Positions 7,636 through 15,136 of a stretch of 26,414 nt of DNA are shown one piece after another; the stretch's first letter is position 1; every line of letters begins with the position of its first letter. The stretch spans positions 1-26,414 of the forward strand of contig CAKQHH010000023.1 in NCBI GenBank assembly GCA_934234035.1, in the 5' to 3' direction. Position numbers and translations under genes: made by a program. Origin of the DNA: an uncultured Clostridia bacterium (GTDB taxonomy: Bacteria; Bacillota; Clostridia; Peptostreptococcales; Anaerovoracaceae). Under the pieces are notes generated by a model, which saw only the letters and a list, made by a program, of their open reading frames with translations, had not been told where the DNA came from and made no database searches.

Positions 7636-8238
7636 CGGGGCGGCCATGGGGATGGATTCGAGGCGGCCTGTTGGCATGGCCCGACGGTTGAATCAGGCTT
7701 TGCCGGGCGCATGGCGCCAACTCGGCCGGCCGCCGGGTTCGATTCGAGGCGGCCTGTTGGCGTGGCTCGACGGTGGAATCAGGCTCAGCCGGCGGGGTAG
7801 CGCCAACATGGACGGCCGTCTCGTGGGCTCCTCGGTAAATTGTTGGCGCCTCCTAACGGTGCCGTAAGGCTTTGCCAGCTGCAAGGCGCCAACATGGACG
7901 GCCGCAGGGCAAGATTTTGGGCGGCCTGTTGGCGTGGCCCGACGGTGGAATCAGGCTTTGCCGGCGGGGCAGCGCCAACATGGACGGCCAACTCGTGGGC
8001 TCCTCGGTAAATTGTTGGCGCCCCTGGACGATGTCATAAGGCTTTGCCGGCTGCAAGGCGCCAACATGGACAGCCGCCTCCCGGGCTCCGCCGCAAATTG
8101 TTGGCGCCCCTGGACGATGTCATAAGGCTTTGCCGGCTGCAAGGCGCCAACTCGGCCGGCCGTCGGGTTCGATTCGAGGCGGCCTGTTGGCGTGTCCCGA
8201 CGGTGGAATCAGGCTTTGCCGAGCGCAAGGCGCCAACT
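7636..8238. repeat. Seven-unit, exact 86-bp tandem array of inverted-arm repeats
   Basis: The motif TGTTGGCG (or TGTTGGCA) starts at 7669, 7755, 7841, 7927, 8013, 8099 and 8185, an exact 86-bp period. Its inverse CGCCAACA (or CGCCAACT) starts exactly 46 bp after each: 7715, 7801, 7887, 7973, 8059, 8145, 8231. Each unit is therefore arm, 38 bp, inverse arm, 32 bp. The 38-bp part has two versions (units 1, 2, 4, 7 versus 3, 5, 6) sharing a GGCTTTGCC-like core. The 32-bp part also has two versions, one ending GATTCGAGGCGGCC and one with GGGCTCCTCGGTAAAT, plus a hybrid between units 3 and 4. It is GC-rich compared with its flanks. Since 86 is not a multiple of 3, the frames it leaves open are not proteins. 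It sits between ppx and the IS relic. Confidence 0.95.
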
Positions 8239-8290
8239 CTAATCATCGCATCGTGTATCTAGCTCTATTCTGAATTTAGCGCCATCAAAA

Positions 8291-8331
8291 ATTGACGACA
8301 GGCCCTCACTTTCTCATGGTCTGTCGTCAAT
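8291..8331. repeat. Hairpin repeat, 11-bp perfect arms
   Basis: ATTGACGACAG (8291-8301) pairs with CTGTCGTCAAT (8321-8331) around a 19-nt loop; a few further pairs can form inside. The outer arm sequence is shared with the hairpin at 8478-8522, so the two appear related. There is no clear U-tract and no gene ending nearby, so it is not read as a terminator. Confidence 0.8.
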
Positions 8332-8477
8332 CTAGTGTTTCCTTTATATATTTCACTCTAATTCATTTATATAATAGCATCAAAATTCCTTCTTTTCACA
8401 CGAATTTCCTGCTTTCAAGACCTCATTCCACCCGCTCCCCTCAGCATTCCACTCTAATCTACCCGACGGTCGCGGAG

Positions 8478-8522
8478 AAATTGACGTCGGAACTTCGGGG
8501 GAGAGCGTTCCGTCGTCAATTT
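8478..8522. repeat. Hairpin repeat, 16-bp arms with one mismatch
   Basis: AAATTGACGTCGGAAC (8478-8493) pairs with the segment at 8507-8522 with one mismatch, around a 13-nt loop. It is enclosed by a further perfect inverted pair: CCACTCTAAT (8449-8458) and ATTAGAGTGG (8549-8558). CACTCTAAT also occurs at 8354-8362. The enclosed 110 bp looks like a small mobile or formerly mobile palindromic unit. Confidence 0.75.
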
Positions 8523-8558
8523 CTTCCGATTTCCCGAAAACATCCCTTATTAGAGTGG

Positions 8559-8580
8559 CCTTCACGAATATTCGTGAAGG
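8559..8580. repeat. 22-bp perfect palindrome
   Basis: Positions 8559-8580 read the same on both strands (CCTTCACGAAT and its complement). It is placed between the outer inverted repeat ending at 8558 and the left hairpin of the IS relic. It could be a cruciform or a dimeric-protein site; no gene starts next to it. Confidence 0.75.
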
Positions 8581-8598
8581 TCCAAGAGAAAAAACCAT

Positions 8599-9263
8599 CC
8601 CCGCGTCAAACGCAGGGTTTTTAACGACAGGGCAAAGCCCATGCTCCTCGCGTTACGCGTACAACGCGTAATATAATCTGCCAACTGCGTATTTCATAAA
8701 CTACTTTCTCTTTTTTCTATACTTTTCAGTTTCTGGAATACTTAGCTGTTCTCCTAATTTGTCTTCATCCAATTGATGTCGTATATATTCCGCAATTCGG
8801 CGTTCATTTTTTCCGACTGTATCAACATAATATCCTTTACACCAAAATGATCGATTTCGATATTTGTATTTTAAATCGCCGAATTGCTCGTAAATCATCG
8901 TGCTACTTTTCCCTTTCAAATATCCCATAAATGACGATACTGAAATCTTTGGTGGGATTTCCACAAAAAGGTGAATGCGATCTGGGCAAGCTTCTGCTTC
9001 AAGAATTTTTATTCCTTTCCATTCACAAAGCTGTCTTAATATTTTCCCAATGGCCACTTTCTTTTCTTCGATATTTCGGTGCAAATACTATGTGATATTT
9101 GCAATTCCACTTCGAGTGCGCTAAACTGTTTATGTCATTAAGACCCATGTTTTCCTCCTTTTTAGAATACGCAGTTGGCAGACCGCATCTTTGTTCTAAC
9201 TTTCGGAGGATTTCTGGTCAAACGCATAGCGTTCACGGAACCCCGCGTCTAACGCGGGGTTTT
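8599..9263 (-). mobile_element. IS200-type insertion sequence relic
   Basis: A single Y1 transposase gene is flanked by similar hairpins in the same orientation, as in IS200/IS605 ends: 8599-8617 (CCCCGCGT and ACGCAGGG, one mismatch) and 9239-9261 (perfect 10-bp arms). A 17-bp perfect inverted pair, TCTGCCAACTGCGTATT at 8677-8693 and its inverse at 9166-9182, closely encloses the gene, and a further perfect 8-bp hairpin lies at 8653-8671. The true cleavage points are not determined. The transposase is broken, so the copy cannot move by itself. Confidence 0.7.
8701..9148 (-). pseudogene. tnpA: IS200-type Y1 transposase, frameshifted
   Basis: From an ATG at 9146-9148 with AAGGAGGAAAAC upstream, the frame reads NSLAHSKWNCKYHIVFAPKYRRK, the usual IS200 TnpA N-terminus, then runs out. 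The rest is in another frame from near 9075: IGKILRQLCEWKG, VSSFMGYLKGKSS and GYYVDTVGKNERRIAEYI. About six residues normally between the two parts are missing, consistent with a deletion of about 17 bp. The metal-binding HUH motif, normally PDHVH, reads PDRIH, so its first histidine is lost. The tyrosine in AEYIRHQ is kept. The enzyme would normally transpose single-stranded DNA; this copy is dead by two independent lesions. Confidence 0.85.
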
Positions 9264-9265
9264 CT
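9239..9265 (+). terminator. Strong hairpin with T-tract at the IS edge
   Basis: Perfect 10-bp stem (9239-9248 with 9252-9261), loop CTA, followed by T-rich sequence on the plus strand. It resembles the hairpin at 8599-8617 and is probably an IS end structure that would also terminate plus-strand transcription. Confidence 0.6.
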
Positions 9266-9271
9266 TTATAC

Positions 9272-9310
9272 AAAAAGGCGCCGGATGAAGTCCTCATCCG
9301 GCGCCTTTTT
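9272..9310. terminator. Bidirectional terminator after trxA
   Basis: A 17-bp perfect stem (9272-9288 with 9294-9310), core GGCGCCGGATGA, loop AGTCC, with A5 on one side and T6 on the other. It ends trxA transcription on the minus strand and would also stop plus-strand readthrough from the IS. Confidence 0.9.
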
Positions 9311-9375
9311 TATTTCTTTTCATTCTTTACCGGCCTCTACCCCGGCAAAATACTTACTTCATCTTTGGATTCTCT

Positions 9376-9684
9376 CTATCCCAGAATCTTATCCAGTTCT
9401 CTTCTCTGGGTCAAACCCACTTCTTTGTAAGTTACTTCTCCGCCCTTTACAATCATCAGGGTCGGGATGCTCATTACTCCGTACTCGATTGCCAGGTCTC
9501 GCTGTTCATCGATGTTGAGCTTGCATACCTTTACATCGTCACGATCATTGGCCAGTTCCTCCAGAATCGGTCCCTGCATCTTGCACGGTCCGCACCAGTC
9601 AGCATAGAAATCAACCAAAACTGTTTTATCTGACTGAAGCACCTCCTGTGCGAAATTTTCCTTTGTTAGATTCAAAATAGCCAT
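9376..9684 (-). CDS. trxA: Thioredoxin
   Basis: A 102-residue thioredoxin, a cytosolic disulfide reductant. The start is the ATG at 9682-9684 with AAGGAGG upstream; the longer open frame crosses its own promoter. Visible are the active site WCGPC (30-34) and the cis-proline motif SIPTLMI. The length matches the family (about 105). It is monocistronic, with a consensus-like promoter upstream and a strong terminator downstream. Confidence 0.95.
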   Translation of the reverse strand: MAILNLTKENFAQEVLQSDKTVLVDFYADWCGPCKMQGPILEELANDRDDVKVCKLNIDEQRDLAIEYGVMSIPTLMIVKGGEVTYKEVGLTQRRELDKILG

Positions 9685-9717
9685 ATAACTAACCTCCTTG
9701 TGGTCACTATTATCGAA

Positions 9718-9746
9718 ATTATACCTTAAATCCCGGCAAAGTTCAA
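9718..9746 (-). promoter_or_regulatory. trxA promoter
   Basis: The minus strand reads TTGAAC (9741-9746), exactly 17 bp, TATAAT (9718-9723), about 34 bp before the trxA start. This is a near-consensus housekeeping promoter. Confidence 0.85.
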
Positions 9747-9800
9747 GGTGTCTACCCGCATATTTAAAGAGGCAGCGAGATCCGGTAGGGACGCATATGC

Positions 9801-9838
9801 AAAAACCCATTAGACGCGACATACACATCTAATGGGTT
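9801..9838 (-). terminator. Terminator of the rnf operon
   Basis: An 11-bp perfect stem (9804-9814 with 9828-9838; AACCCATTAGA) with a 13-nt loop, followed on the minus strand by TTTTTGC. It lies 44 bp after the rnfB stop. Confidence 0.85.
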
Positions 9839-9881
9839 CTGTTTCATATTCCCGAAAAATCGGAGCGCTTGTCCTCAGACC

Positions 9882-10790
9882 TTATGCCTGTGGAGCTTCA
9901 GCTGCTTCCTTCGCTGCTTTTGCTGCTGCGACCTTTGCTGCCTTCTCGGCTGCCTCTTTTTCGTTCATTTTGATTGCTACCTTTGCATGCTTCAGGCTGA
10001 AGCTGTTGATTGCGCCGGTTGGGCACACTCTCATGCACATACCGCAGTTCTTGCACTTCTCCGGATCGATGCTTGCCAGATTGTCCTCTACGGTGATGGC
10101 ATCAAACTTGCAGACCTTCGCACACTTGCCGCATCCGATACATCCGTTGGAGCAGTTCTTTCTGGTGAGAGCACCCTTGTCCTTGGAGGAGCAGAGTACG
10201 TTCACCTGCTGCTTTTCCGGTACCAGATGGATGATGTGCTGCGGGCATTCCTTTGCGCACTTGCCGCAAGCAACGCAGTTGTCTCTGTTCACGATGGCAA
10301 CTCCGTCGATTACGCCGATGGCGTTGAAATCACATACTGCCGCACAGTCTCCCAGTCCGATACAACCGAACTGGCACTGTCCGTTTCCGCTGAAATAGGT
10401 CTTTGCAGCCTTACAGGTCATCAGGCCCTGATATTCTGCAATCTTTCCGGTTGCGCCGCAAGTACCGTTACAGGTTACTCTTGCGACCTGCTTCTCGCCG
10501 GCAGCTGCATTTCTGCCCAACAGTTCTGCAATCTGCTCTGCACATGCAGCTCCGCCAACGGAACATGCGGAACAGCTCTGATTTTCGTCTGTTACTACTG
10601 CATTCGCGTAGTCATCACAACCTGCAAATCCGCATCCGCCGCAGTTTGCACCCGGCAGAATCGCTCTTACCTGTGTGACACGCTCATCTACTTTTACGTA
10701 GAATGCTTTGGATGCAATGGTCAGAAGAAGTGCTGCGATGAAACCGGCAACTACAACAATAACGACTGGTGTTAAAATTGCACTACTCAT
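9882..10790 (-). CDS. rnfB: Rnf complex iron-sulfur subunit RnfB
   Basis: A 302-residue subunit expected to accept electrons from reduced ferredoxin. An N-terminal membrane anchor (about 6-27) is followed by the RnfB-type cluster motif CGGCGFAGC region (Cys50, 53, 58 and probably 73). Ferredoxin-like clusters follow: Cys139/143/149/153, Cys172/175/178/182, Cys217/220/223/227 and Cys246/249/252/256. The last 22 residues are an Ala/Lys/Glu-rich tail. It is last in rnfCDGEAB, 12 bp after rnfA. The multi-cluster form is usual in Clostridia and Acetobacterium relatives. Confidence 0.95.
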   Translation of the reverse strand: MSSAILTPVVIVVVAGFIAALLLTIASKAFYVKVDERVTQVRAILPGANCGGCGFAGCDDYANAVVTDENQSCSACSVGGAACAEQIAELLGRNAAAGEKQVARVTCNGTCGATGKIAEYQGLMTCKAAKTYFSGNGQCQFGCIGLGDCAAVCDFNAIGVIDGVAIVNRDNCVACGKCAKECPQHIIHLVPEKQQVNVLCSSKDKGALTRKNCSNGCIGCGKCAKVCKFDAITVEDNLASIDPEKCKNCGMCMRVCPTGAINSFSLKHAKVAIKMNEKEAAEKAAKVAAAKAAKEAAEAPQA

Positions 10791-10802
10791 TCTGCCGCCC
10801 CC

Positions 10803-11384
10803 TTACTGGAATAATCCCGAGAAGCCCATGAAGGACAGGGACAGGATGGTTGCACTTACGAGAACCATCGGCACGCCCTTGAAAGCAGCCGGTACGCCGC
10901 TCTCATCCCAGAGCTTTTCTTCACGTACACCTGCGAACAGAACCATGGCTAATCCGTAACCAACGCCTGCACCCAGTGCGTATACGATAGACTGAATAAA
11001 CGTATAATCATAGTTGATTGCATTGATGGTCGCACCCAGGATCGCACAGTTGGTGGTGATCAGAGGAAGGAAGATACCCAGCGCCTTCTGAAGTGCCGGC
11101 ATGAACTTCTTCATGAACATCTCTACGAACTGTACCAAAGCTGCGATGACCAGAATGAATACAACAGTCTGCAGATATCCGATATCGAACTTGTTCAGTA
11201 CCTGCTGAATCGGCCATGTAACCAGCTCAGCAAGAACCATTACGAAGATAACGGCGCCACTCATACCTACGGCAGAATCCATCTTGTTGGATACACCCAG
11301 GAACGAGCAGATACCCAGGAACTGAGACAACAGGAAGTTGTTGACCAGTACGATCGACATAAAGATAATAATCAGATTAACCAT
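10803..11384 (-). CDS. rnfA: Rnf complex membrane subunit RnfA
   Basis: A 193-residue, roughly six-helix membrane subunit of the ferredoxin:NAD+ oxidoreductase. The conserved cysteine motifs LGICSFLG (near residue 25) and TTNCAILG (near 108) fit the site where RnfA and RnfE together hold an intramembrane iron-sulfur centre. The start ATG shares one base with the rnfE stop (TAATG), so the two are translationally coupled. Confidence 0.95.
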   Translation of the reverse strand: MVNLIIIFMSIVLVNNFLLSQFLGICSFLGVSNKMDSAVGMSGAVIFVMVLAELVTWPIQQVLNKFDIGYLQTVVFILVIAALVQFVEMFMKKFMPALQKALGIFLPLITTNCAILGATINAINYDYTFIQSIVYALGAGVGYGLAMVLFAGVREEKLWDESGVPAAFKGVPMVLVSATILSLSFMGFSGLFQ

Positions 11385-12100
11385 TATGCTTCAGCTCCTT
11401 TCTGGACAGGTGCCGCTGCTGCGACTTCGTCCTTTACCTCTGCCAAGTTGCAGGAATTGTACATCGGGCATCCGCCGCAGCTGAAGGACTGTTTCTTCAG
11501 TGCTTTGCCCTTTGTAACCAGGTTCAGCATTGCAATCAGGAATCCGTATACGAAGAATCCGCCCGGAGCCAGATTGAAGAATCCGATTGGTGTGAACCAG
11601 GAACCGAATACAGTGTATCCCAGGAGAGTTCCGGCACCCAGAAGTTCTCTGATGGCACCCATCAGGCCCAGTGTCAGAGTGAATCCAAGACCCATTCCAA
11701 CGCCGTCCAGTGCGGAATCGATTACGGTGTTCTTGTTCGCGAATGCTTCCGCTCTTCCCAGGATGATACAGTTAACTACGATCAGCGGCAGGAACAGTCC
11801 CAGAGACTGATACAGGGACGGTACATATGCCTGCAGTACGAACTGTACCAATGTTACGAATCCGGCGATAACTACGATGTAGCAAGGGATTCTTACCTTA
11901 TCCGGAATAATCTTCCGAAGAAGGGAAATTACGATGTTCGAGCAGATCAGTACTGCTGTTGCGGAGAGACCCATTCCCAGACCATTGGACAGGGAAGAAG
12001 ATGTTGCCAGCGTCGGGCAGGTACCGATCAGAAGTACCAGTACCGGGTTCTCCTTAATAATTCCATTTGTCAATATGGAAAGTTTGCTCTTTTTTGCCAT
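11384..12100 (-). CDS. rnfE: Rnf complex membrane subunit RnfE
   Basis: A 238-residue membrane subunit, inverted-topology partner of RnfA. Conserved LIGTCPTLATSS near residue 26 and VVNCIILGRAEAFA mid-protein are the matching cysteine motifs. The C-terminal cytosolic or external tail carries an extra CGGCPMYNSC motif and an Ala/Val-rich end. The start overlaps the rnfG stop by one base. Confidence 0.94.
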   Translation of the reverse strand: MAKKSKLSILTNGIIKENPVLVLLIGTCPTLATSSSLSNGLGMGLSATAVLICSNIVISLLRKIIPDKVRIPCYIVVIAGFVTLVQFVLQAYVPSLYQSLGLFLPLIVVNCIILGRAEAFANKNTVIDSALDGVGMGLGFTLTLGLMGAIRELLGAGTLLGYTVFGSWFTPIGFFNLAPGGFFVYGFLIAMLNLVTKGKALKKQSFSCGGCPMYNSCNLAEVKDEVAAAAPVQKGAEA

Positions 12101-12678
12101 TACTGAACACCTCCCATACTCTTATACTGTTCCAGAGCTGCATATACAGCCTTGTGGATTGCACCGGAAGATACGGACGCACCGGTTACGTATTTTACCG
12201 TGTTGTCGCTCTTGATGTTCTCACTGCCCAGTGCTTTCAGGCTCTTATACTGACCCAGGTGCTCCGGCGTCTGTGCCTTTGTACCTACACCGGCAGTATC
12301 GGCGTGGCTGGTGATCTTCACGTTGGTGATAGCACCGTCTTTGTCGATACCGATCATTGCGGTCAGCATGCCGCCGTAGGAGTTGGACATAGCGGTTACC
12401 ACCATGCCGGATCCGTTGGTTGCATCAAATACTTCTGTTACATATACCTTCTTTGCTTCCAGAACGTACATGTCGCCGTTATACTGCTTGAATTCGCCCT
12501 TTGCTGCAGGCAGAAGTTCATTTCTGGCTTCGTTTGCCGCCTTCAGGGAGTTTTCATCGATAACCGGCTTGGTTACACCATATGTAAATGCAAGTGCCAA
12601 TGTAACCACGAAGCAGATGCATACCAGTACAAGGATCGGTTTAACGAATTCCTGGAATGTGTTTGTCTTATTTTCCAC
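12100..12678 (-). CDS. rnfG: Rnf complex FMN-binding subunit RnfG
   Basis: A 192-residue subunit with one N-terminal transmembrane helix (about 12-34) and an FMN-binding domain. The start was set at GTG (12676-12678) with AGGAGG 8 nt upstream; an upstream in-frame GTG (12694-12696) contains this ribosome-binding site within its codons. The flavin attachment motif, usually SGAT or TGAT, reads TGAS (165-168), placing serine where threonine normally carries FMN. It overlaps the end of rnfD by 11 bp. No ApbE flavin transferase gene is in the window. Confidence 0.92.
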   Translation of the reverse strand: MENKTNTFQEFVKPILVLVCICFVVTLALAFTYGVTKPVIDENSLKAANEARNELLPAAKGEFKQYNGDMYVLEAKKVYVTEVFDATNGSGMVVTAMSNSYGGMLTAMIGIDKDGAITNVKITSHADTAGVGTKAQTPEHLGQYKSLKALGSENIKSDNTVKYVTGASVSSGAIHKAVYAALEQYKSMGGVQ

Positions 12679-13642
12679 TGTTCGCACCTCCTGCACAATA
12701 ACGCTTGAAGCTCCATCTGTTGATCAGTGGTGTGCAGATGTTCATCAGCAGGATGGAGAAGGATACGCCTTCCGGATAGCTTCCGAAGAGACGGATTACC
12801 ATTGTGATGATTCCGCAGCCGATACCGAACATGATCTGTCCGGAAGGGAGCTTTGGAGTTGTAACATAGTCCGTTGCCATGAAGATTGCACCCAGCATAA
12901 CACCACCGGCCAGAATATGGAATACAGCCATGTGGAAGGACTTGGTGTAGATCAAAGCAATGACGAATACGGTTCCGATGAATGCACACGGAATGATTGG
13001 AGAAATAACTTTCTTCCAGATCAGATATACACCGCCGATGAGCAGTGCCAGTGCGCTCACTTCACCAACAGAACCGCCGATGAAGCCCAGGAACATATCC
13101 ATGTTGGACGGTAGCTTCGCACCTGCGCCGCCTTCTGCCAGGATTCCCAGCGGAGTTGCACCGGTGGTCGCATCTGTTGTCTCCGCCATTCTTGGCAGCG
13201 GCCATGTGGACATGTTTGCCGCGAAGGAGATGAACAGGAAAATTCTTGCTGTAATTGCCGGGTTCACGAAGTTCTTTCCGATTCCGCCGTAGAGCTGCTT
13301 AACAACTACAACGGCAACGAAACAACCGATTACAGCCATCCACAGCGGGAAGTTTGCCGGTACGTTGTACGCGATCAGAAGACCGGTAACCGCCGCACTC
13401 AGGTCGCCTACTGTCTGTGGCTTCTTTGCAAGATAATTGTAGAGCCATTCAAAACCAACGCTGGCGATGATGCATACAGCGCAGAGCAGGATAACTCTTG
13501 CTCCGAACACATATACTCCCGCAACAAAGGCCGGTGCCAGTGCAAGCAGAACGGATCCCATCAGTTTCGTCGTATCCGCATCCGTAACGATATGCGGCGC
13601 ATTGGACACGATCAGGTTAGAGTGAAATTTCTGTTTTTCCAT
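12668..13642 (-). CDS. rnfD: Rnf complex membrane subunit RnfD
   Basis: A 324-residue polytopic membrane protein that carries covalent FMN and forms part of the ion-translocation path. The flavin attachment motif TGAT is at 160-163, so Thr163 is the expected FMN residue. Conserved KQLYGGIGKNFVNPAI (115-130) is typical. Start ATG (13640-13642) overlaps the rnfC stop by one base. Confidence 0.95.
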   Translation of the reverse strand: MEKQKFHSNLIVSNAPHIVTDADTTKLMGSVLLALAPAFVAGVYVFGARVILLCAVCIIASVGFEWLYNYLAKKPQTVGDLSAAVTGLLIAYNVPANFPLWMAVIGCFVAVVVVKQLYGGIGKNFVNPAITARIFLFISFAANMSTWPLPRMAETTDATTGATPLGILAEGGAGAKLPSNMDMFLGFIGGSVGEVSALALLIGGVYLIWKKVISPIIPCAFIGTVFVIALIYTKSFHMAVFHILAGGVMLGAIFMATDYVTTPKLPSGQIMFGIGCGIITMVIRLFGSYPEGVSFSILLMNICTPLINRWSFKRYCAGGANSGK

Positions 13643-14955
13643 TACTTACTTGTCGCCTCCTTTACCATACCCTTTGCCAGTGTATTCATGAAGCTGAGAG
13701 GTCTTCTTGCCGGGCAGATGTAGGAGCAGCTTCCGCAGCCCATGCACTGCATCACGTTGAACTTCTGAAGTCTCTCCACGTCTTTTCTATTATATGCCTC
13801 CGCAAAAATAACCGGCATCAGCTTGAACGGACATGCGCTGATACAACGTCCGCAGTTGATGCAGCCGGTCTCAACCTTTACTTCTGCAACTTCCTTGCCG
13901 AATGCCAGCAGGGATCCGGTATTCTTCATGGTAACGTTCTCGTCCGAGTTAGTCGCACGACCCATCATCGGTCCGCCCATTACGATCTTCTTCGGCTCTT
14001 TCTTGTATCCGCCGCAGAATTCCATTACATCCGCAATCTGAGTACCGATTGGAACGAATACGTTCTTCGGTTCTGCTACCGCATCCCCGTCTACGGTAAT
14101 TCTTCTGCGAACGATTGGCATTCCGGTCTTGAAGAACTCTGCAATGATTGCGATGGTGGATACGTTGTCCAGAATTACACCCAGCTGTGCCGGGAGAACT
14201 CCTGCATCCATAACCTTACCGGTGGCTTCATATACCAGAACACGCTCAGCACCCTTCGGATATCTGGACTGAAGTGCAAGCACCTCAATGTCATCAAATC
14301 CGTTCTGCTGAATCAGATTGTTCATGTTCTCAATCGCTTCCGGCTTGTTCTCTTCGATTCCGATAATACCCTTCTTCAGGTCCAGGTATTTCATAATCAG
14401 TTTCATTCCGTCCAGAACATCCTGACCCTGCTCAACCATCATACGATTATCCCCGGTGATGTACGGTTCACATTCTGCTGCGTTTACAACCAGAACGTCA
14501 CACTCATCCAGGTTCTTCGGATTCAGTTTGATATGTGTTGGGAACGAAGCCCCTCCGAGACCAACGACGCCGCTGTCTCTTACTGCTTTAACGAATTCTG
14601 CATGATTCGTAACGTGCGGAATCTGAACTTCCTCGCTCACTTCCTGTTTCTTGTCTGTCTCGATTACAATCAGAGTTTCCATTCCGCCCATGCCTCCACG
14701 GGACTGAACGATATCCGTAACCGTTCCGGAAACACTGGAGTGTACCGGTGCGCTGACAAAAGCATCGGTGTCACCGATTCTCTGTCCGACTTTTACGTGG
14801 TCACCCTTTGCAACGAGAGGTTTACAAGGAGCACCGATGCTCTGCGACATGCAGATTTTTACAACATCCGGAACCGGCATAACCACGGTCTCGAGATTCG
14901 AGGTGTTCTTGTGGTGCGGTACCAGAATGCTAGGTAAGTGTTTACCTTGGCTCAT
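13642..14955 (-). CDS. rnfC: Rnf complex NADH-binding subunit RnfC
   Basis: A 437-residue peripheral subunit where NAD+ is reduced. The start was set at ATG 14953-14955, preceded by AAGGAAGG; the longer open frame begins at a TTG. Visible are the biotinyl-like N-terminal GAPCKPLVAKGD region, the flavin/NADH-binding GLGGASFPTHIKL (132-144) and two 4Fe-4S motifs, Cys365/368/371/375 and Cys404/407/410/414. It is first in the six-gene rnf operon, which couples ferredoxin oxidation to Na+ or H+ export. Confidence 0.95.
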   Translation of the reverse strand: MSQGKHLPSILVPHHKNTSNLETVVMPVPDVVKICMSQSIGAPCKPLVAKGDHVKVGQRIGDTDAFVSAPVHSSVSGTVTDIVQSRGGMGGMETLIVIETDKKQEVSEEVQIPHVTNHAEFVKAVRDSGVVGLGGASFPTHIKLNPKNLDECDVLVVNAAECEPYITGDNRMMVEQGQDVLDGMKLIMKYLDLKKGIIGIEENKPEAIENMNNLIQQNGFDDIEVLALQSRYPKGAERVLVYEATGKVMDAGVLPAQLGVILDNVSTIAIIAEFFKTGMPIVRRRITVDGDAVAEPKNVFVPIGTQIADVMEFCGGYKKEPKKIVMGGPMMGRATNSDENVTMKNTGSLLAFGKEVAEVKVETGCINCGRCISACPFKLMPVIFAEAYNRKDVERLQKFNVMQCMGCGSCSYICPARRPLSFMNTLAKGMVKEATSK

Positions 14956-15007
14956 CCTTAAGCAACCTTCCTTTCCTACAAAATGTAATAACAATATTCA
15001 CTGAACC

Positions 15008-15013
15008 ATTATA
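15008..15013 (-). promoter_or_regulatory. Likely -10 box of the rnf operon
   Basis: A perfect TATAAT on the minus strand 52 bp before the rnfC start. The -35 region is poor (GTGATT at 17 bp), so the promoter may need an activator. A TGAAATTTCA palindrome lies just upstream at 15038-15047. Confidence 0.5.
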
Positions 15014-15136
15014 CACTACTCTTTCACAAAAATCACTTGAAATTTCACGGAAAACACACTTTTGTATGTTTAGTTTCTGTCACACTTTTCAAGATTTTTC
15101 TTCATTTTTCGCCCCTAAAAGCAGCTTTTCGCTCGC

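Noticed and set aside
7533..7712. 60-codon N-terminal extension of Ppx
   Set aside because: It crosses the probable promoter and enters the repeat array; the ATG at 7532 has a strong ribosome-binding site and the family N-terminus begins there.
7636..8238. CRISPR array
   Set aside because: Both the arm-flanked segment and the intervening segment recur between units; there are no unique spacers and no cas genes.
7636..8238. Integron attC sites without cassettes
   Set aside because: TGTTGGCG / CGCCAACA does not fit the GTTRRRY / RYYYAAC core, and no integrase is present.
7618..8262. Several 60-70 codon frames with repeated peptides on both strands in the first array
   Set aside because: The repeat period of 86 is not a multiple of 3, so the same DNA is read in all frames. 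No ribosome-binding sites or known domains are present.
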